Notes under the pieces: generated by a model | Told to the model about the DNA's origin: nothing | What the model saw: the letters and a program-made list of their open reading frames with translations, nothing else | The model's database searches: none | In this document: positions 46,612 to 54,589 of the stretch, one piece after another | Layout: each line of letters starts with the position of its first letter | Position numbering within the stretch: position 1 is the stretch's first letter | Assembly (NCBI GenBank): GCA_938002085.1 | Contig: CALLAT010000112.1 | Span: forward strand, 23,688-87,687 | DNA: 64,000 bases | Direction of reading: 5' to 3' | From: an uncultured Pseudanabaenaceae cyanobacterium | GTDB taxonomy: Bacteria; Cyanobacteriota; Cyanobacteriia; PCC-9006; JAAUQQ01 | Translations under genes and position numbers: made by a program

Positions 46612-48378
46612 ATGGTTCGCGCGATCGCTATGAAATTCCTAAAATTCCTAATCGGCTTTACCCTCGGCCTGATGCTGCTGGTCTTGCCCCTTAGCCAATT
46701 CCAGGCTGGCCCCCTGGCTCCGCTGCAATCCCTAGCGGTGCAGATCGACGGGCGCAAAAAGCCTCTGGATACTGTGGCGCTGGAGACGGTGCAAAAGCTC
46801 CATGGTTCGGCCAGCTACAAGCAAGCCGATGGCTCCAAGCTGGACTATCTGCAAACCTACTTTGCCCTCGCTTTCAACGATCGCGATTGGAACAACGAGC
46901 CCTTCCTCCTCTTTAGCTATCGCCCGCTCAAAGAAGAAGTGGGCTTCAACCCGGAGCAAAAGTACTTCAGCTTTCAGGAGCTGCTCTCCTCTAAGTCCCT
47001 GAGCCAGGTGATCAACCGAGCCCATGCTCGCGAGATAGCGGGGGAAGACCTATTTCGCCTGGAGCGGGAGGCCCTGTCAATTGAGGACCGTGCGACACTG
47101 CTCTATCGCACCGTGGGAGACAATAGCCTGCCTCTCGTGCCCCATCCCAGCGATGCCAAGGGAACTTGGGTGACGATTGAGAATGCTGCCGAGCTGTATC
47201 CCCCTGAAACCGCAGCGGACCTGATGGCCTTGGAGCAGCAGGTTCAGCAGGGCTATCGCTTTGGAGCAGCGCACTTGGACTATGTAGGGCAGTTGGGCGG
47301 CAAGTTAAAACAGTCTTTGGCTGAGCTGAGCCCGATGGTCTATCCCAGCGATGCAACCCTCCAGCGCGAAGTCTTCTATAACCACTTCCACCCCTTCGGC
47401 AAAGCCTGGATGATCTTTGGTCTGGGCTTCCTGGTGATGCTGGCATCCCTCTGGTTCAAGCCCCTGGAGCTGTACGGCAGTGCAATCGGTCTGGCCGCAG
47501 CAGGTTTAACGACGGAGGCCTATGGTTTCATTTTGCGGATGCAAATCGCGGACCGTCCTCCTGTCACCAACATGTATGAGTCAGTCATTTGGGTGAGCTT
47601 TGGGGTTATTGCTCTAGCCCTGATTTTTGAACTGACTTCTGATAAAGCCCGCTACTATCTGCTCTCCGCTTCGCCAGTTGCCGTCGTTTGTTTGCTCTTG
47701 GCCGATCGCCTGCCGGTGGTGCTGGACCCCAGCATTGCGCCCCTGGTGCCGGTGCTGCGCGATAACTTTTGGCTCAGCATCCATGTCCCGACGATTACCC
47801 TGGGCTATGCCGCCTTTGCCCTGGCCATGGGCTTGGGTCATGTTTCCCTTGGCCATTACCTGTTTGCTAACCCTGCCAACCCCACGGTCAAAAAGCGTCT
47901 GCAAACCCTGTCCCAGTTCAACTACCGCACGCTCCAAGTGGGGGTGTTGCTGCTGACCACTGGCGTCATCCTGGGCGGCATTTGGGCGCACTTCTCCTGG
48001 GGCCGTTTTTGGGGCTGGGACCCGAAGGAGACCTGGGCTTTGATTGCCTTGCTGTGCTACTTGGTTCCGCTCCACGGTCGCCTAGTGGGTTGGATCGGCA
48101 ACTTTGGCATTAACGTTGCTGCTGTGGTGTCATTCAATGCAGTTTTGATGGCCTGGTATGGGGTTAACTTCGTCCTAGGGACTGGCTTGCACAGTTATGG
48201 CTTTGGTACGGGTGACTCCCAACTCATTGTGGCAGCGGTGGTTGTGGCTGACTTGGCGATCGTGGCCCTGACGGCCCTGCGTCATCGCAGCCGTAAGCCC
48301 TCGGGGCAACCCTTGATTATTGAAGAGGTCACGCTCTCTGAAGAAGCCATCCAAGCCATGGCGAGCGAAGCCCAGTAA
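46612..48378 (+). CDS. ResC/CcsA-like cytochrome c biogenesis protein
   Basis: A 588-residue protein; the start is at 46612 or the ATG at 46630. After one N-terminal TM, a periplasmic domain of about 230 residues carries VQIDGRKKPLDTVALETVQKL, a motif I associate with large ResC proteins of Bacteroidota-type nitrite-reductase loci. About eight TM helices follow with the haem-handling tryptophan-rich WWD segment GRFWGWDPKETWALIALL and flanking His (HVPTITLGYAAFA, VPLHGRLVGW). With ResB it forms a System II haem lyase for extracytoplasmic c-type cytochromes. Normal cyanobacterial CcsA is much shorter, so this may be a second, specialised system. Confidence 0.85.
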   Translation: MVRAIAMKFLKFLIGFTLGLMLLVLPLSQFQAGPLAPLQSLAVQIDGRKKPLDTVALETVQKLHGSASYKQADGSKLDYLQTYFALAFNDRDWNNEPFLLFSYRPLKEEVGFNPEQKYFSFQELLSSKSLSQVINRAHAREIAGEDLFRLEREALSIEDRATLLYRTVGDNSLPLVPHPSDAKGTWVTIENAAELYPPETAADLMALEQQVQQGYRFGAAHLDYVGQLGGKLKQSLAELSPMVYPSDATLQREVFYNHFHPFGKAWMIFGLGFLVMLASLWFKPLELYGSAIGLAAAGLTTEAYGFILRMQIADRPPVTNMYESVIWVSFGVIALALIFELTSDKARYYLLSASPVAVVCLLLADRLPVVLDPSIAPLVPVLRDNFWLSIHVPTITLGYAAFALAMGLGHVSLGHYLFANPANPTVKKRLQTLSQFNYRTLQVGVLLLTTGVILGGIWAHFSWGRFWGWDPKETWALIALLCYLVPLHGRLVGWIGNFGINVAAVVSFNAVLMAWYGVNFVLGTGLHSYGFGTGDSQLIVAAVVVADLAIVALTALRHRSRKPSGQPLIIEEVTLSEEAIQAMASEAQ

Positions 48379-48447
48379 GGCCCCGCGAGGTCCATAGGTT
48401 CAGTTTTGGCTGAGCCCTGTTCTACTTTCATTCTTTAATTCATTGCT

Positions 48448-48954
48448 ATGGAACGTCGCAAATTTCTCTCTTGGTTGGGCGTTGGTGCATTAGCAACTTC
48501 TTTGCCCACGGTTTTGGCGGCTTGCTCTAGCACTTATGAAACCAGCACTGATTCTGTTGATACCAGCACCGAAAATATCATCACTAGCGACGACCCGATT
48601 CAGTCGGCAAAATCAGAGATTAGTGAGACCCCAGATGCGGATGGCTTCTACTCGGTGGGCACCTTAGCTGCGGTGGCCGCAGGGGGAGCGATTACTTCCA
48701 AGAAGTTTTCTAGTGCCTCTGGGGCATTGATTGTGGTTCAAGACCCAGCCAACCCTGAGGGAGTGGTGGCCCTCGATGCTCGCTGTACTCACCAGGGCTG
48801 TGCTGTTGATTGGGAAGATGGCAGCTTTGTTTGTCCTTGTCATGCCTCTGCCTTTGCCATTGATGGTGCCGTAGAGAAAGGCCCGGCCACAGAGCCTTTG
48901 GGAGTCTTTGAGACCAAGATTGAAGGCGACCAAATTTTTGTCAAACCGGCCTAG
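48448..48954 (+). CDS. Rieske [2Fe-2S] lipoprotein
   Basis: A 168-residue protein with a twin-arginine-like signal ([17 protein letters not shown]) ending in lipobox LAAC (Cys26), then a linker rich in Ser, Thr and Asp, and a Rieske domain. The cluster motifs are CTHQGC (Cys113, His115) and CPCHASAF (Cys129, His132), with Cys118 and Cys131 placed for the disulfide found in high-potential bc-type Rieske proteins. It is not next to petA or petB, and lies 69 bp after the ResC-like gene, so it probably belongs to the cytochrome cluster rather than to b6f. Confidence 0.9.
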   Translation: MERRKFLSWLGVGALATSLPTVLAACSSTYETSTDSVDTSTENIITSDDPIQSAKSEISETPDADGFYSVGTLAAVAAGGAITSKKFSSASGALIVVQDPANPEGVVALDARCTHQGCAVDWEDGSFVCPCHASAFAIDGAVEKGPATEPLGVFETKIEGDQIFVKPA

Positions 48955-49093
48955 CCTTGAGCCCTAACGATGATGCAGAGACAGACTGTGAGGCTTTCGC
49001 AGAGATTGATCCCGTCTATTTTCTGTTGCTCACGATGGTCTTTGCATCTCACCCCTTACGCTATTTTTGTCTCCTGTTGTATTGGCTAAGGCT

Positions 49094-50020
49094 ATGTCCC
49101 AGCTTTCCTCTGAACAAGTCCTGGCGGCGATCGCGATGTCCCAGTCTCTGCGTAAGCATGAGTTGAGTCGCATCGAGCTGTCCCAGCAGAGCATTGCTGG
49201 GGGCGACTTTACGGAGGCCTATATGCGATCTGCGAATTTAGCAGAGAGCCACTGTGAGGGCACGAACTTTACCGAAGCCACGTTGATTTGGGCGAATTTG
49301 ACCGGGGCGAATTTGACCGGGGCAAAGCTGGAGCGATCGCTGCTCACTTGCGCCCTGTTCAAGCAAGCGAATTTGCGCGGCGTCCATGCCAGCCATGCCA
49401 ACTTTACCGGGGCGGATCTGGAGCGCATGGATGGCTCGGAAGGCTGCTTTGATGGGGCTGATTTCCAAGATTCCAAGGGTTGCCACAGCTGCTTTAAAGG
49501 CAGTAGCCTCCAGCAGTCCAAAGGCGTGGGGGCGGACTTTAGCTGGGCCGAGATGGCCGAAGCAAAGCTCCAAGCCAGCCGTTGGAATAATAGTAATTGG
49601 GTGGCGGTACAACTAGAGGCCGCTAACTTGGAGAAGGCTCAATTTGTGGGCTGCGATTTGTCCGAGGCCAATCTCTCTCGGGCCAACTGTCTCAATGGCA
49701 AATTTGCAGGCGTTCGGCTTCACAGCGCTGATTTGAGTGGTGCTCAACTGGACTGGGCTGACCTGTCCACAGCTAATCTGCGCCAGGCAAAGCTGGTTAG
49801 AACGTCGTTGTTCAATGCCAGCTTGGAGCGGGCTAGTTTGATGGATGCGGACTTGTCGGGGGCGAATTTGCGGGATGCCAGTTTGGAAGAGGCGAACTTG
49901 GCGGGGACCTGCTGGGATGAGGCGATCGTGACGGGAGCTGTGTTTACGGATTCCCAAGGACTAACGCCAGAGCAGAAGCTATGGCTGCGGGAGAACGGCG
50001 CGTTGAATGTGCCGAAGTAA
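49094..50020 (+). CDS. Pentapeptide repeat protein
   Basis: A 308-residue protein from the ATG at 49094 (MSQLSSEQVLAAIAMSQSL). Nearly the whole length from about residue 30 is built of A(N/D)LxxA-type pentapeptides (GANLTGAKLERSLL, ADLSGANLRDASLEEANL), predicting a right-handed quadrilateral beta-helix. No catalytic motif, signal peptide or TM is present. Such proteins can be scaffolds or DNA mimics; the role here is unknown. It follows the Rieske gene by 139 bp and could be in the same transcript. Confidence 0.85.
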   Translation: MSQLSSEQVLAAIAMSQSLRKHELSRIELSQQSIAGGDFTEAYMRSANLAESHCEGTNFTEATLIWANLTGANLTGAKLERSLLTCALFKQANLRGVHASHANFTGADLERMDGSEGCFDGADFQDSKGCHSCFKGSSLQQSKGVGADFSWAEMAEAKLQASRWNNSNWVAVQLEAANLEKAQFVGCDLSEANLSRANCLNGKFAGVRLHSADLSGAQLDWADLSTANLRQAKLVRTSLFNASLERASLMDADLSGANLRDASLEEANLAGTCWDEAIVTGAVFTDSQGLTPEQKLWLRENGALNVPK

Positions 50021-50067
50021 TTGGTTCGCTTGCTTAGGAACGCGAATTTAATAAGACCGAATTTACC

Positions 50068-50178
50068 GTAGGGGTAGGGTCTCCCTACCCTCATCCTTGT
50101 CCAAGGTCAGGGAAACCCAGCCCCTACATGACGATTCGCGGCCCAGGGCGGGGAAACCCCAGCCCCTACGTGACGATT
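50068..50178. repeat. Cluster of GTAGGGG-type REP-like repeats
   Basis: It begins with GTAGGGGTAGGG, a TCT loop and CCCTACCC (hairpin), followed by two related direct units at 50110-50136 and 50150-50178 (GGGAAACCCAGCCCCTAC, then RTGACGATT). It sits between the convergent pentapeptide and ChaN genes. The GTAGGGG/CCCCTAC ends link it to the repeat at 35674-35743. Confidence 0.75.
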
Positions 50179-50219
50179 TAAGATGAACGGGATTTTCGGT
50201 ATCAATAAATTGCGATTCC

Positions 50220-51245
50220 TTAGGGGCTGAGCCAAAAGTAATCCGCAATGCCACCTTCGCCCCCCTGGGCCATCGTTTCCGAGGGATTGAGTAGAACCGT
50301 GGTGTGTTGCAAGTCTGAGCCCAAGCGACGCGCCACCCGGTCCGGAATGCCCCAGCCATGCATAATATGGCCCTGCCCCGCTAGCACAACAACGGTATGG
50401 TCTGGGTTGTTCTGAGCAAACTCTGCCACGGTCTCCGCCATGGTTTCATCCCACAGCACCTGGGCCGAAAAGAAGCGCTCAAAGGCCGCATCCATGGCTT
50501 CCGGGTCCATGTCCTTTGAAGCATGGCCATGGCCGTGGTGGCCCATAAACACGCTGGCGACCCAACTGCGATATTCCACGTTGTTGAGGCTGATCTCTTC
50601 CAAGGGCGGAATCTGAGCCAGGGCTTCGTCGTCTAGGCTCTCAAATCCTTCGCGAGCGACCTGGCGGGTCAGCTCCTGGGGCGTGTTGGCGGCGAGCAGG
50701 GGCAACCCCTGAGCCTTGCCGTAGCTGATGATGGGCTCATACAAGGCCCAGTCAAAGCCCCAGCGTTCGTCGTACTCGCTGTCGCGGCGCAGGCTGTCGG
50801 CATCAATTTTGCCTGCGCTGTAGTCGTCCAGGACGGATTGGAAAGGGCGCTGGAACATCTCAAAGGCGATCGCCACCTTCTTCCCATCCGCTTCTCCCTG
50901 CGCCACCAAAGCTTGAATAATCTCCAACTGAGCCTGGTGATCCAGCTCGCTATCGTGACGCTCCCCGAGATACACCACACGGGATTCGCTGAGCGCCTTG
51001 AGGATAGTGGCGCGATCGCTCGCTTCACCCATTACAGTCTTTGCTTCCGTATTTGATTCTGCCTCAGCAGATTGGGCCTCGGCCTCCACAGCCACCTGGT
51101 TTTGGGCGGGCAAACTGGATTCTGCAGGCAAAATCTTACAGCCCGTCGTCACCAAACAGAGCAGAACCAGCAAAGCCCAAGGGCCGGAGCGTTGACGCAG
51201 AGGGATAACAGGCAAGGGCTTTGTTCCTTCGAAGAGACGAGGCAT
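50220..51245 (-). CDS. ChaN-like (Cofac_haem_bdg) lipoprotein
   Basis: A 341-residue protein from the ATG at 51245 (MPRLFEGTKPLPV); earlier starts at 51269 and 51308 fall inside a palindromic repeat and a MITE and are unlikely. A lipoprotein signal ends in LVTTGC. The PF04187 domain shows VVYLGERHDSELDHQAQLEII, AIAFEMFQRPFQ and a C-terminal VVVLAGQGHIMHGWGIPDR. ChaN of Campylobacter binds stacked haems; the Tiki superfamily also contains proteases. Next to multihaem cytochromes, haem binding or delivery is attractive but unproven. A GHHGHGHAS stretch could bind metal. Confidence 0.85.
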   Translation of the reverse strand: MPRLFEGTKPLPVIPLRQRSGPWALLVLLCLVTTGCKILPAESSLPAQNQVAVEAEAQSAEAESNTEAKTVMGEASDRATILKALSESRVVYLGERHDSELDHQAQLEIIQALVAQGEADGKKVAIAFEMFQRPFQSVLDDYSAGKIDADSLRRDSEYDERWGFDWALYEPIISYGKAQGLPLLAANTPQELTRQVAREGFESLDDEALAQIPPLEEISLNNVEYRSWVASVFMGHHGHGHASKDMDPEAMDAAFERFFSAQVLWDETMAETVAEFAQNNPDHTVVVLAGQGHIMHGWGIPDRVARRLGSDLQHTTVLLNPSETMAQGGEGGIADYFWLSP

Positions 51246-51263
51246 ATCGTGTCGTTGGCGTAG

Positions 51264-51284
51264 GGACATGGCACTGCCATGTCC
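51264..51284. repeat. 21-bp palindromic repeat next to the MITE
   Basis: GGACATGGCA, a central C, then TGCCATGTCC: a perfect 10-bp palindrome with a one-base centre, flanked by TAGG and TA. It lies immediately upstream of the chaN-like gene and four bases from the MITE. It resembles short TAGGGACATGGCA-type palindromes common in cyanobacterial intergenic DNA (recalled). Confidence 0.7.
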
Positions 51285-51287
51285 TAA

Positions 51288-51418
51288 GAGGTTGTTTGAG
51301 AAAGGCATCCAGCTGTAGCAGGATGACCTACGACGCGGCTTAAGTTAACGAGCTTTCGGTGTTTTGTTAAGGCTCAAGGTAGTAAATTTGATGCTTAGCC
51401 AAATTCTCAAACAACCTC
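51288..51418 (+). mobile_element. 131-bp MITE with terminal inverted repeats
   Basis: The ends GAGGTTGTTTGAGAA and TTCTCAAACAACCTC are exact inverted repeats, flanked by TAA on the left and TTA on the right. The right 36 bases and the internal GCTGTAGCA match the copy at 31587-31715 closely, while the middle has diverged. It separates the ChaN-like gene from the rest of the cytochrome cluster and abuts the stop codon of the small membrane protein gene. Confidence 0.85.
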
Positions 51419-51634
51419 TTACGAATATTGTTGATCAGACCACCAGCAATAGGCCAACGTGGGCACCGCCGTGGCTAGCAAAATCACAATGGCACTGGCG
51501 CCTGTGCTCTGAATCCACCAGGTATCGGCAAAGCCCACCCACAGCGCCAATAGCCCTTCTCGGCTACCCGCCAGCTCCAGAAATTCCAGGAGGGTGAGCA
51601 GACCCAACAGCAAAAATTTAATTGAATGGCTCAT
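51419..51634 (-). CDS. Small two-helix membrane protein
   Basis: A 71-residue protein from the ATG at 51634 (MSHSIKFLLLGLLTLLEFLE), preceded by GAGGAG. Two hydrophobic stretches at about residues 5-35 and 40-62 suggest two TM helices. It has one Cys and a tryptophan-rich middle (TWWIQST). The TAA stop codon is formed by the bases immediately adjoining the MITE (51419-51421), so the C-terminus may be original or truncated by insertion. It lies 54 bp downstream of the thioredoxin gene on the same strand and may be a small subunit of the complex. Confidence 0.65.
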   Translation of the reverse strand: MSHSIKFLLLGLLTLLEFLELAGSREGLLALWVGFADTWWIQSTGASAIVILLATAVPTLAYCWWSDQQYS

Positions 51635-51688
51635 GATTAACTCCTCATTCACTAGAGCGCGCGATCTTCAGTATTCAAGACGGTGGGC

Positions 51689-52216
51689 TTAGGAAAGGTT
51701 TGAGGTGGACAGCGATTGGGCCAGGTTGCCATCGTCTTCCAGCAAAGGCGCGATCGCCCGATCCAACAGCTTCCCCGGCACCCGCCCCACAAATTCCTCC
51801 TGCACCTCACCCTCAGCCGTCAGGGTCAGCAGGTGGGGAATGCCCGTGACGGAATATTGCCGAACCGCTGCCGCCGCCTGGGCATCGTCGATATTGACCA
51901 TGACAAAGTTGATGCGATCGCCATAATGACCGTGCAGCTCCGTCACTACAGGAGCCATAGATTGGCAGCTACTGCACCAGTCCGCATAAAACTCCAGCAC
52001 CGTAGGCTTTTCATCGGCCATTGCTTGGTCATAGGGCACGGATTGCTGAGCCATCGTCTTTAGCGCCATCAGGCCTTTGACCGGCGACAGGGAGGCGGCT
52101 ACGGCGGGGGGCGCTAGGCTCAGGGCAAGACAAAGGGCGATCGCAACGGTGATGAAGAGGCGCTTAGCTTGCCGATACCAGGGCGAATGGAATTGCGTTG
52201 AGTTTGAACAAGTCAT
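51689..52216 (-). CDS. Exported thioredoxin-like protein (TxlA/ResA-type)
   Basis: A 175-residue protein with an N-terminal anchor or signal (residues 19-40, LFITVAIALCLALSLAPPAVA) and a thioredoxin domain with the redox site EFYADWCSSCQSM (Cys81, Cys84) and the cis-Pro in GIPHLL. This is the layout of TxlA/HCF164, which keep apocytochrome cysteines reduced on the lumenal side before haem ligation. Placed beside the cytochrome cluster, a role in maturing the CXXCH proteins is the best reading. It precedes the small membrane protein gene and follows the cytochrome b-like gene. Confidence 0.88.
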   Translation of the reverse strand: MTCSNSTQFHSPWYRQAKRLFITVAIALCLALSLAPPAVAASLSPVKGLMALKTMAQQSVPYDQAMADEKPTVLEFYADWCSSCQSMAPVVTELHGHYGDRINFVMVNIDDAQAAAAVRQYSVTGIPHLLTLTAEGEVQEEFVGRVPGKLLDRAIAPLLEDDGNLAQSLSTSNLS

Positions 52217-52273
52217 AAATCAGAACGGTTAAGGGGCGATTCGGACTAGGGCCTCATCACATCTGGCATGGCT

Positions 52274-52888
52274 TTAGGCATAGAAATAGACCATAAAAAT
52301 ATGGAAGCCCAACATGACAAAAAACATAAAAGTGAAAAAGATATGGGTCGATAGCCAAATCGCCCGCATATCGCGAATTAAGGGTCCCTTCGAAAATACT
52401 CCAAACGGTAGTTTTTGAGGCTTCATCTCTGGCGTAACCGGCACCCAACCAAAATACTTTCTCGGGGATTCAAGCACGCCCGTTTCAGCAACCACTCCCA
52501 CCAGAGCAGAAATAGAAGTGCCCCAAAAGACCCACATCAGGGCCGCATTAAAATTAACGCCCGTTGTCCCCACAGTGTGAAGCATCACAATCCCAACCAA
52601 ACCCACCCCAGCAAAAACATGGAGACTGCGCCAAATTAAAATGGAGCCGGGTAGCTTAATCTTCCACTTCCGACCTCGCTTACGGAGCGTTAAAGCAATC
52701 TCTGACAGTACAAAAGCTAAACTGACAAAACCTGTCACTTGCTTGTACAAATTTCCCCTTAGAAACTCATGGATCTCAAAGGCTTGGGCCTGGAGTTGAG
52801 GCATGTATAGCCCACTAAAGACAAACGGCATCAACAACAATGCCGTCACGAAAGTTAAGAGAATAAGCGTTGAGAATCGAGGCTTCAT
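52274..52888 (-). CDS. Diheme cytochrome b-like membrane protein
   Basis: A 204-residue protein with about five hydrophobic helices (roughly residues 7-29, 50-67, 85-106, 113-136, 178-202). Two helices each carry a His pair 14 residues apart: His90/His104 (LHVFAGVG...MLHTVG) and His182/His196 (THIFFTF...LGFHIF). This is the spacing by which cytochrome b-type four-helix bundles hold two b haems across the membrane. A further His40 faces the outer side. It probably passes electrons between the quinone pool and the exported c-type cytochromes encoded upstream. I do not recognise a closer family. Confidence 0.75.
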   Translation of the reverse strand: MKPRFSTLILLTFVTALLLMPFVFSGLYMPQLQAQAFEIHEFLRGNLYKQVTGFVSLAFVLSEIALTLRKRGRKWKIKLPGSILIWRSLHVFAGVGLVGIVMLHTVGTTGVNFNAALMWVFWGTSISALVGVVAETGVLESPRKYFGWVPVTPEMKPQKLPFGVFSKGPLIRDMRAIWLSTHIFFTFMFFVMLGFHIFMVYFYA

Positions 52889-52923
52889 GGAAACTGAAGT
52901 GTCAGCAAAGACAATTTAAGAAG

Positions 52924-52949
52924 AGAGCGAGCTTTTGAAGGCTCGCTCT
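52924..52949 (-). terminator. Hairpin between the Tll0287-like and cytochrome b-like genes
   Basis: AGAGCGAGC and GCTCGCTCT form a 9-bp stem with an eight-base loop. It has only a weak T-tract on the minus strand, so it may be a leaky terminator or an mRNA-processing and stability element inside the operon. Confidence 0.5.
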
Positions 52950-53022
52950 AAAACGTTAATCCTGGGTCAGGGGATTAATAGCTTGGAATTAGCAAAATTC
53001 GTAGTTGCTAATGGTTGCAAAA

Positions 53023-53694
53023 TTATGCAGCTTCATCCAAAGGAATGTTGATGATGATTCCGCCCATAACATCACCCATTTCAAACACCTTGTCGGGATA
53101 ACGCTCTAGGTGAGTGGGGTGAGTGTTGTGACAAGTCACGCAAGCTTCTGCCACTGCTTTGTCTGGATAGAGCGCGGAGAAATAAGGCTTGCCAGCAACT
53201 TCCTGGTATTCCTTATAAGGTTCGCCGGTATCCACAATGGATTGAATAGCAGTCTTCTCAAACTCAGTTCTGGGCTCGTGGTTATCGTTGATGTACCAAC
53301 TAGACAAGAGCTGATAAGTAAAGGGACTGCCATCAGAAGCAATCTCCGAACCAAGGCGGAACATTTGAGCAGGCAGCGGAATGCCATCGGTTTGCTGCCA
53401 AGACTCGGTTGCCTCCACGTCGATCACGCCATCTGGCTTATCTTTACCTTCCAGCGTCTTGAGACGGTTAATAACATGCTTCGTGTAAGCGGTGCGATCC
53501 GCTTCCATCACAGCGTGAATATAGTCCGCGACGATGTCTGGGGCGATGCCTGCCGCCGCCACAGGAGTCGAGCCGCCGCCAGAGCCACCGGCACAGGAGA
53601 CTGCTAGAAAACAAACTGCGATGGCCATGGAGACCATCCCAATGGTTTTGGCCTTTAACCGACTAAACCAATTTGATGAACTGTTCGCACGCAT
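53023..53694 (-). CDS. Tll0287-like (DUF3365) monoheme c-type cytochrome lipoprotein
   Basis: A 223-residue protein with a lipoprotein signal (VCFLAVSC, Cys34) and a Gly/Ser-rich linker, then a DUF3365/Tll0287-like domain with a single haem site CVTCHNTHP (Cys185-His189) near the C-terminus. Features of the fold are the PLPAQMFRLGSEIA and SWYINDNHEPRTEFEK segments and the closing GGIIINIPL. The structurally known cyanobacterial Tll0287 has an unusual haem iron ligand; that residue cannot be located here with confidence. It lies 94 bp downstream of the six-haem cytochrome gene. Confidence 0.88.
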   Translation of the reverse strand: MRANSSSNWFSRLKAKTIGMVSMAIAVCFLAVSCAGGSGGGSTPVAAAGIAPDIVADYIHAVMEADRTAYTKHVINRLKTLEGKDKPDGVIDVEATESWQQTDGIPLPAQMFRLGSEIASDGSPFTYQLLSSWYINDNHEPRTEFEKTAIQSIVDTGEPYKEYQEVAGKPYFSALYPDKAVAEACVTCHNTHPTHLERYPDKVFEMGDVMGGIIINIPLDEAA

Positions 53695-53788
53695 TATCTT
53701 CGCAATCCTTTGGTTGAACGCAACAGGTGTTAGAACTCAAATCAAATGTGAAAAAATCTTTGAGCAATCTTGAGGGAGTGAGTTTTGG

Positions 53789-54589
53789 TTATTTCCCTTC
53801 TCGCTTTTCTTGAAGAACTCTAACCATGTCAAAACTCTTTAGATGAATTTCTGGTGGTCTAGAAAAGTTTGAATTAACCAGCTCATTGTCAAAGATACTA
53901 TTGAAGGCGTATTCCATTCCGTGGCAATTCATACAAACTTCGCTAGCCATGCGATCTCTTGGCTTTAAATTGTAGGTATTGTTGTGGTTTACGAATGTAT
54001 TTTTGCCTGATTTATCTGCTTCTCTTTGTAAGTGGCAAGTGGAGCAAGTGACCGAAGCATTAGAAGGTCTTTCAATATTTCCTTCTGCCAAGAATGACTG
54101 GCTATGTTTTGAATTTTTGTAGTTCAAAGAATGCTCATCATTGTGACAAGTTAGACAAGAGTCCACAGAGGCTTGATAGGTATCAACAGAATGAACGTTG
54201 TGGCAAGCATTGCAATTCATTTGCTTGCTATGGGCCTCGGGCTTCATGGCAATTCTTGCCTTGGTGGGCGTGAGTGGAGTTTGGCCTTCTCGTAGGCGAA
54301 TGCCATGCTTGCCAAGTAGGAAGGTATCCGTCTCTCCCTCGTGGCAGCTCTGGCAGCTTTCGTAGTTTGGCTTCTCGACAAAGGCCTTTGTTTCACTGTC
54401 TTGGTGGCAACTGGAGCAGTTGACGTCGGCCAAGGCATGGGCGCTCGGTTTCCACTGGGCCGTGATCTCGTTGAGTTCCGCTTCGGTAATACTGTCTGCT
54501 TGGGCTGGCAAACTGGCCGTTAGACTTAGGCCGAGGGAAAGGGCCAGGGATAGGGTGATAGAGAAGGCGATCGCCAATAACTTCTTCAT
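53789..54589 (-). CDS. Exported six-heme c-type cytochrome
   Basis: A 266-residue protein with a signal peptide (MKKLLAIAFSITLSLALSLG, cleavage near SLPAQA). Six CXXCH sites are visible: Cys58-His62 (CSSCH), 79-83 (CQSCH), 126-130 (CNACH), 145-149 (CLTCH), 182-186 (CSTCH) and 219-223 (CMNCH). Further His residues (HSKQ, HSVD, HSQS, HNNT) can serve as distal ligands, so most haems are probably bis-His, an electron-wire arrangement. No catalytic Lys site as in nitrite reductase NrfA is seen. It overlaps the upstream five-haem gene by four bases (ATGA), so the two are translationally coupled. Confidence 0.92.
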   Translation of the reverse strand: MKKLLAIAFSITLSLALSLGLSLTASLPAQADSITEAELNEITAQWKPSAHALADVNCSSCHQDSETKAFVEKPNYESCQSCHEGETDTFLLGKHGIRLREGQTPLTPTKARIAMKPEAHSKQMNCNACHNVHSVDTYQASVDSCLTCHNDEHSLNYKNSKHSQSFLAEGNIERPSNASVTCSTCHLQREADKSGKNTFVNHNNTYNLKPRDRMASEVCMNCHGMEYAFNSIFDNELVNSNFSRPPEIHLKSFDMVRVLQEKREGK

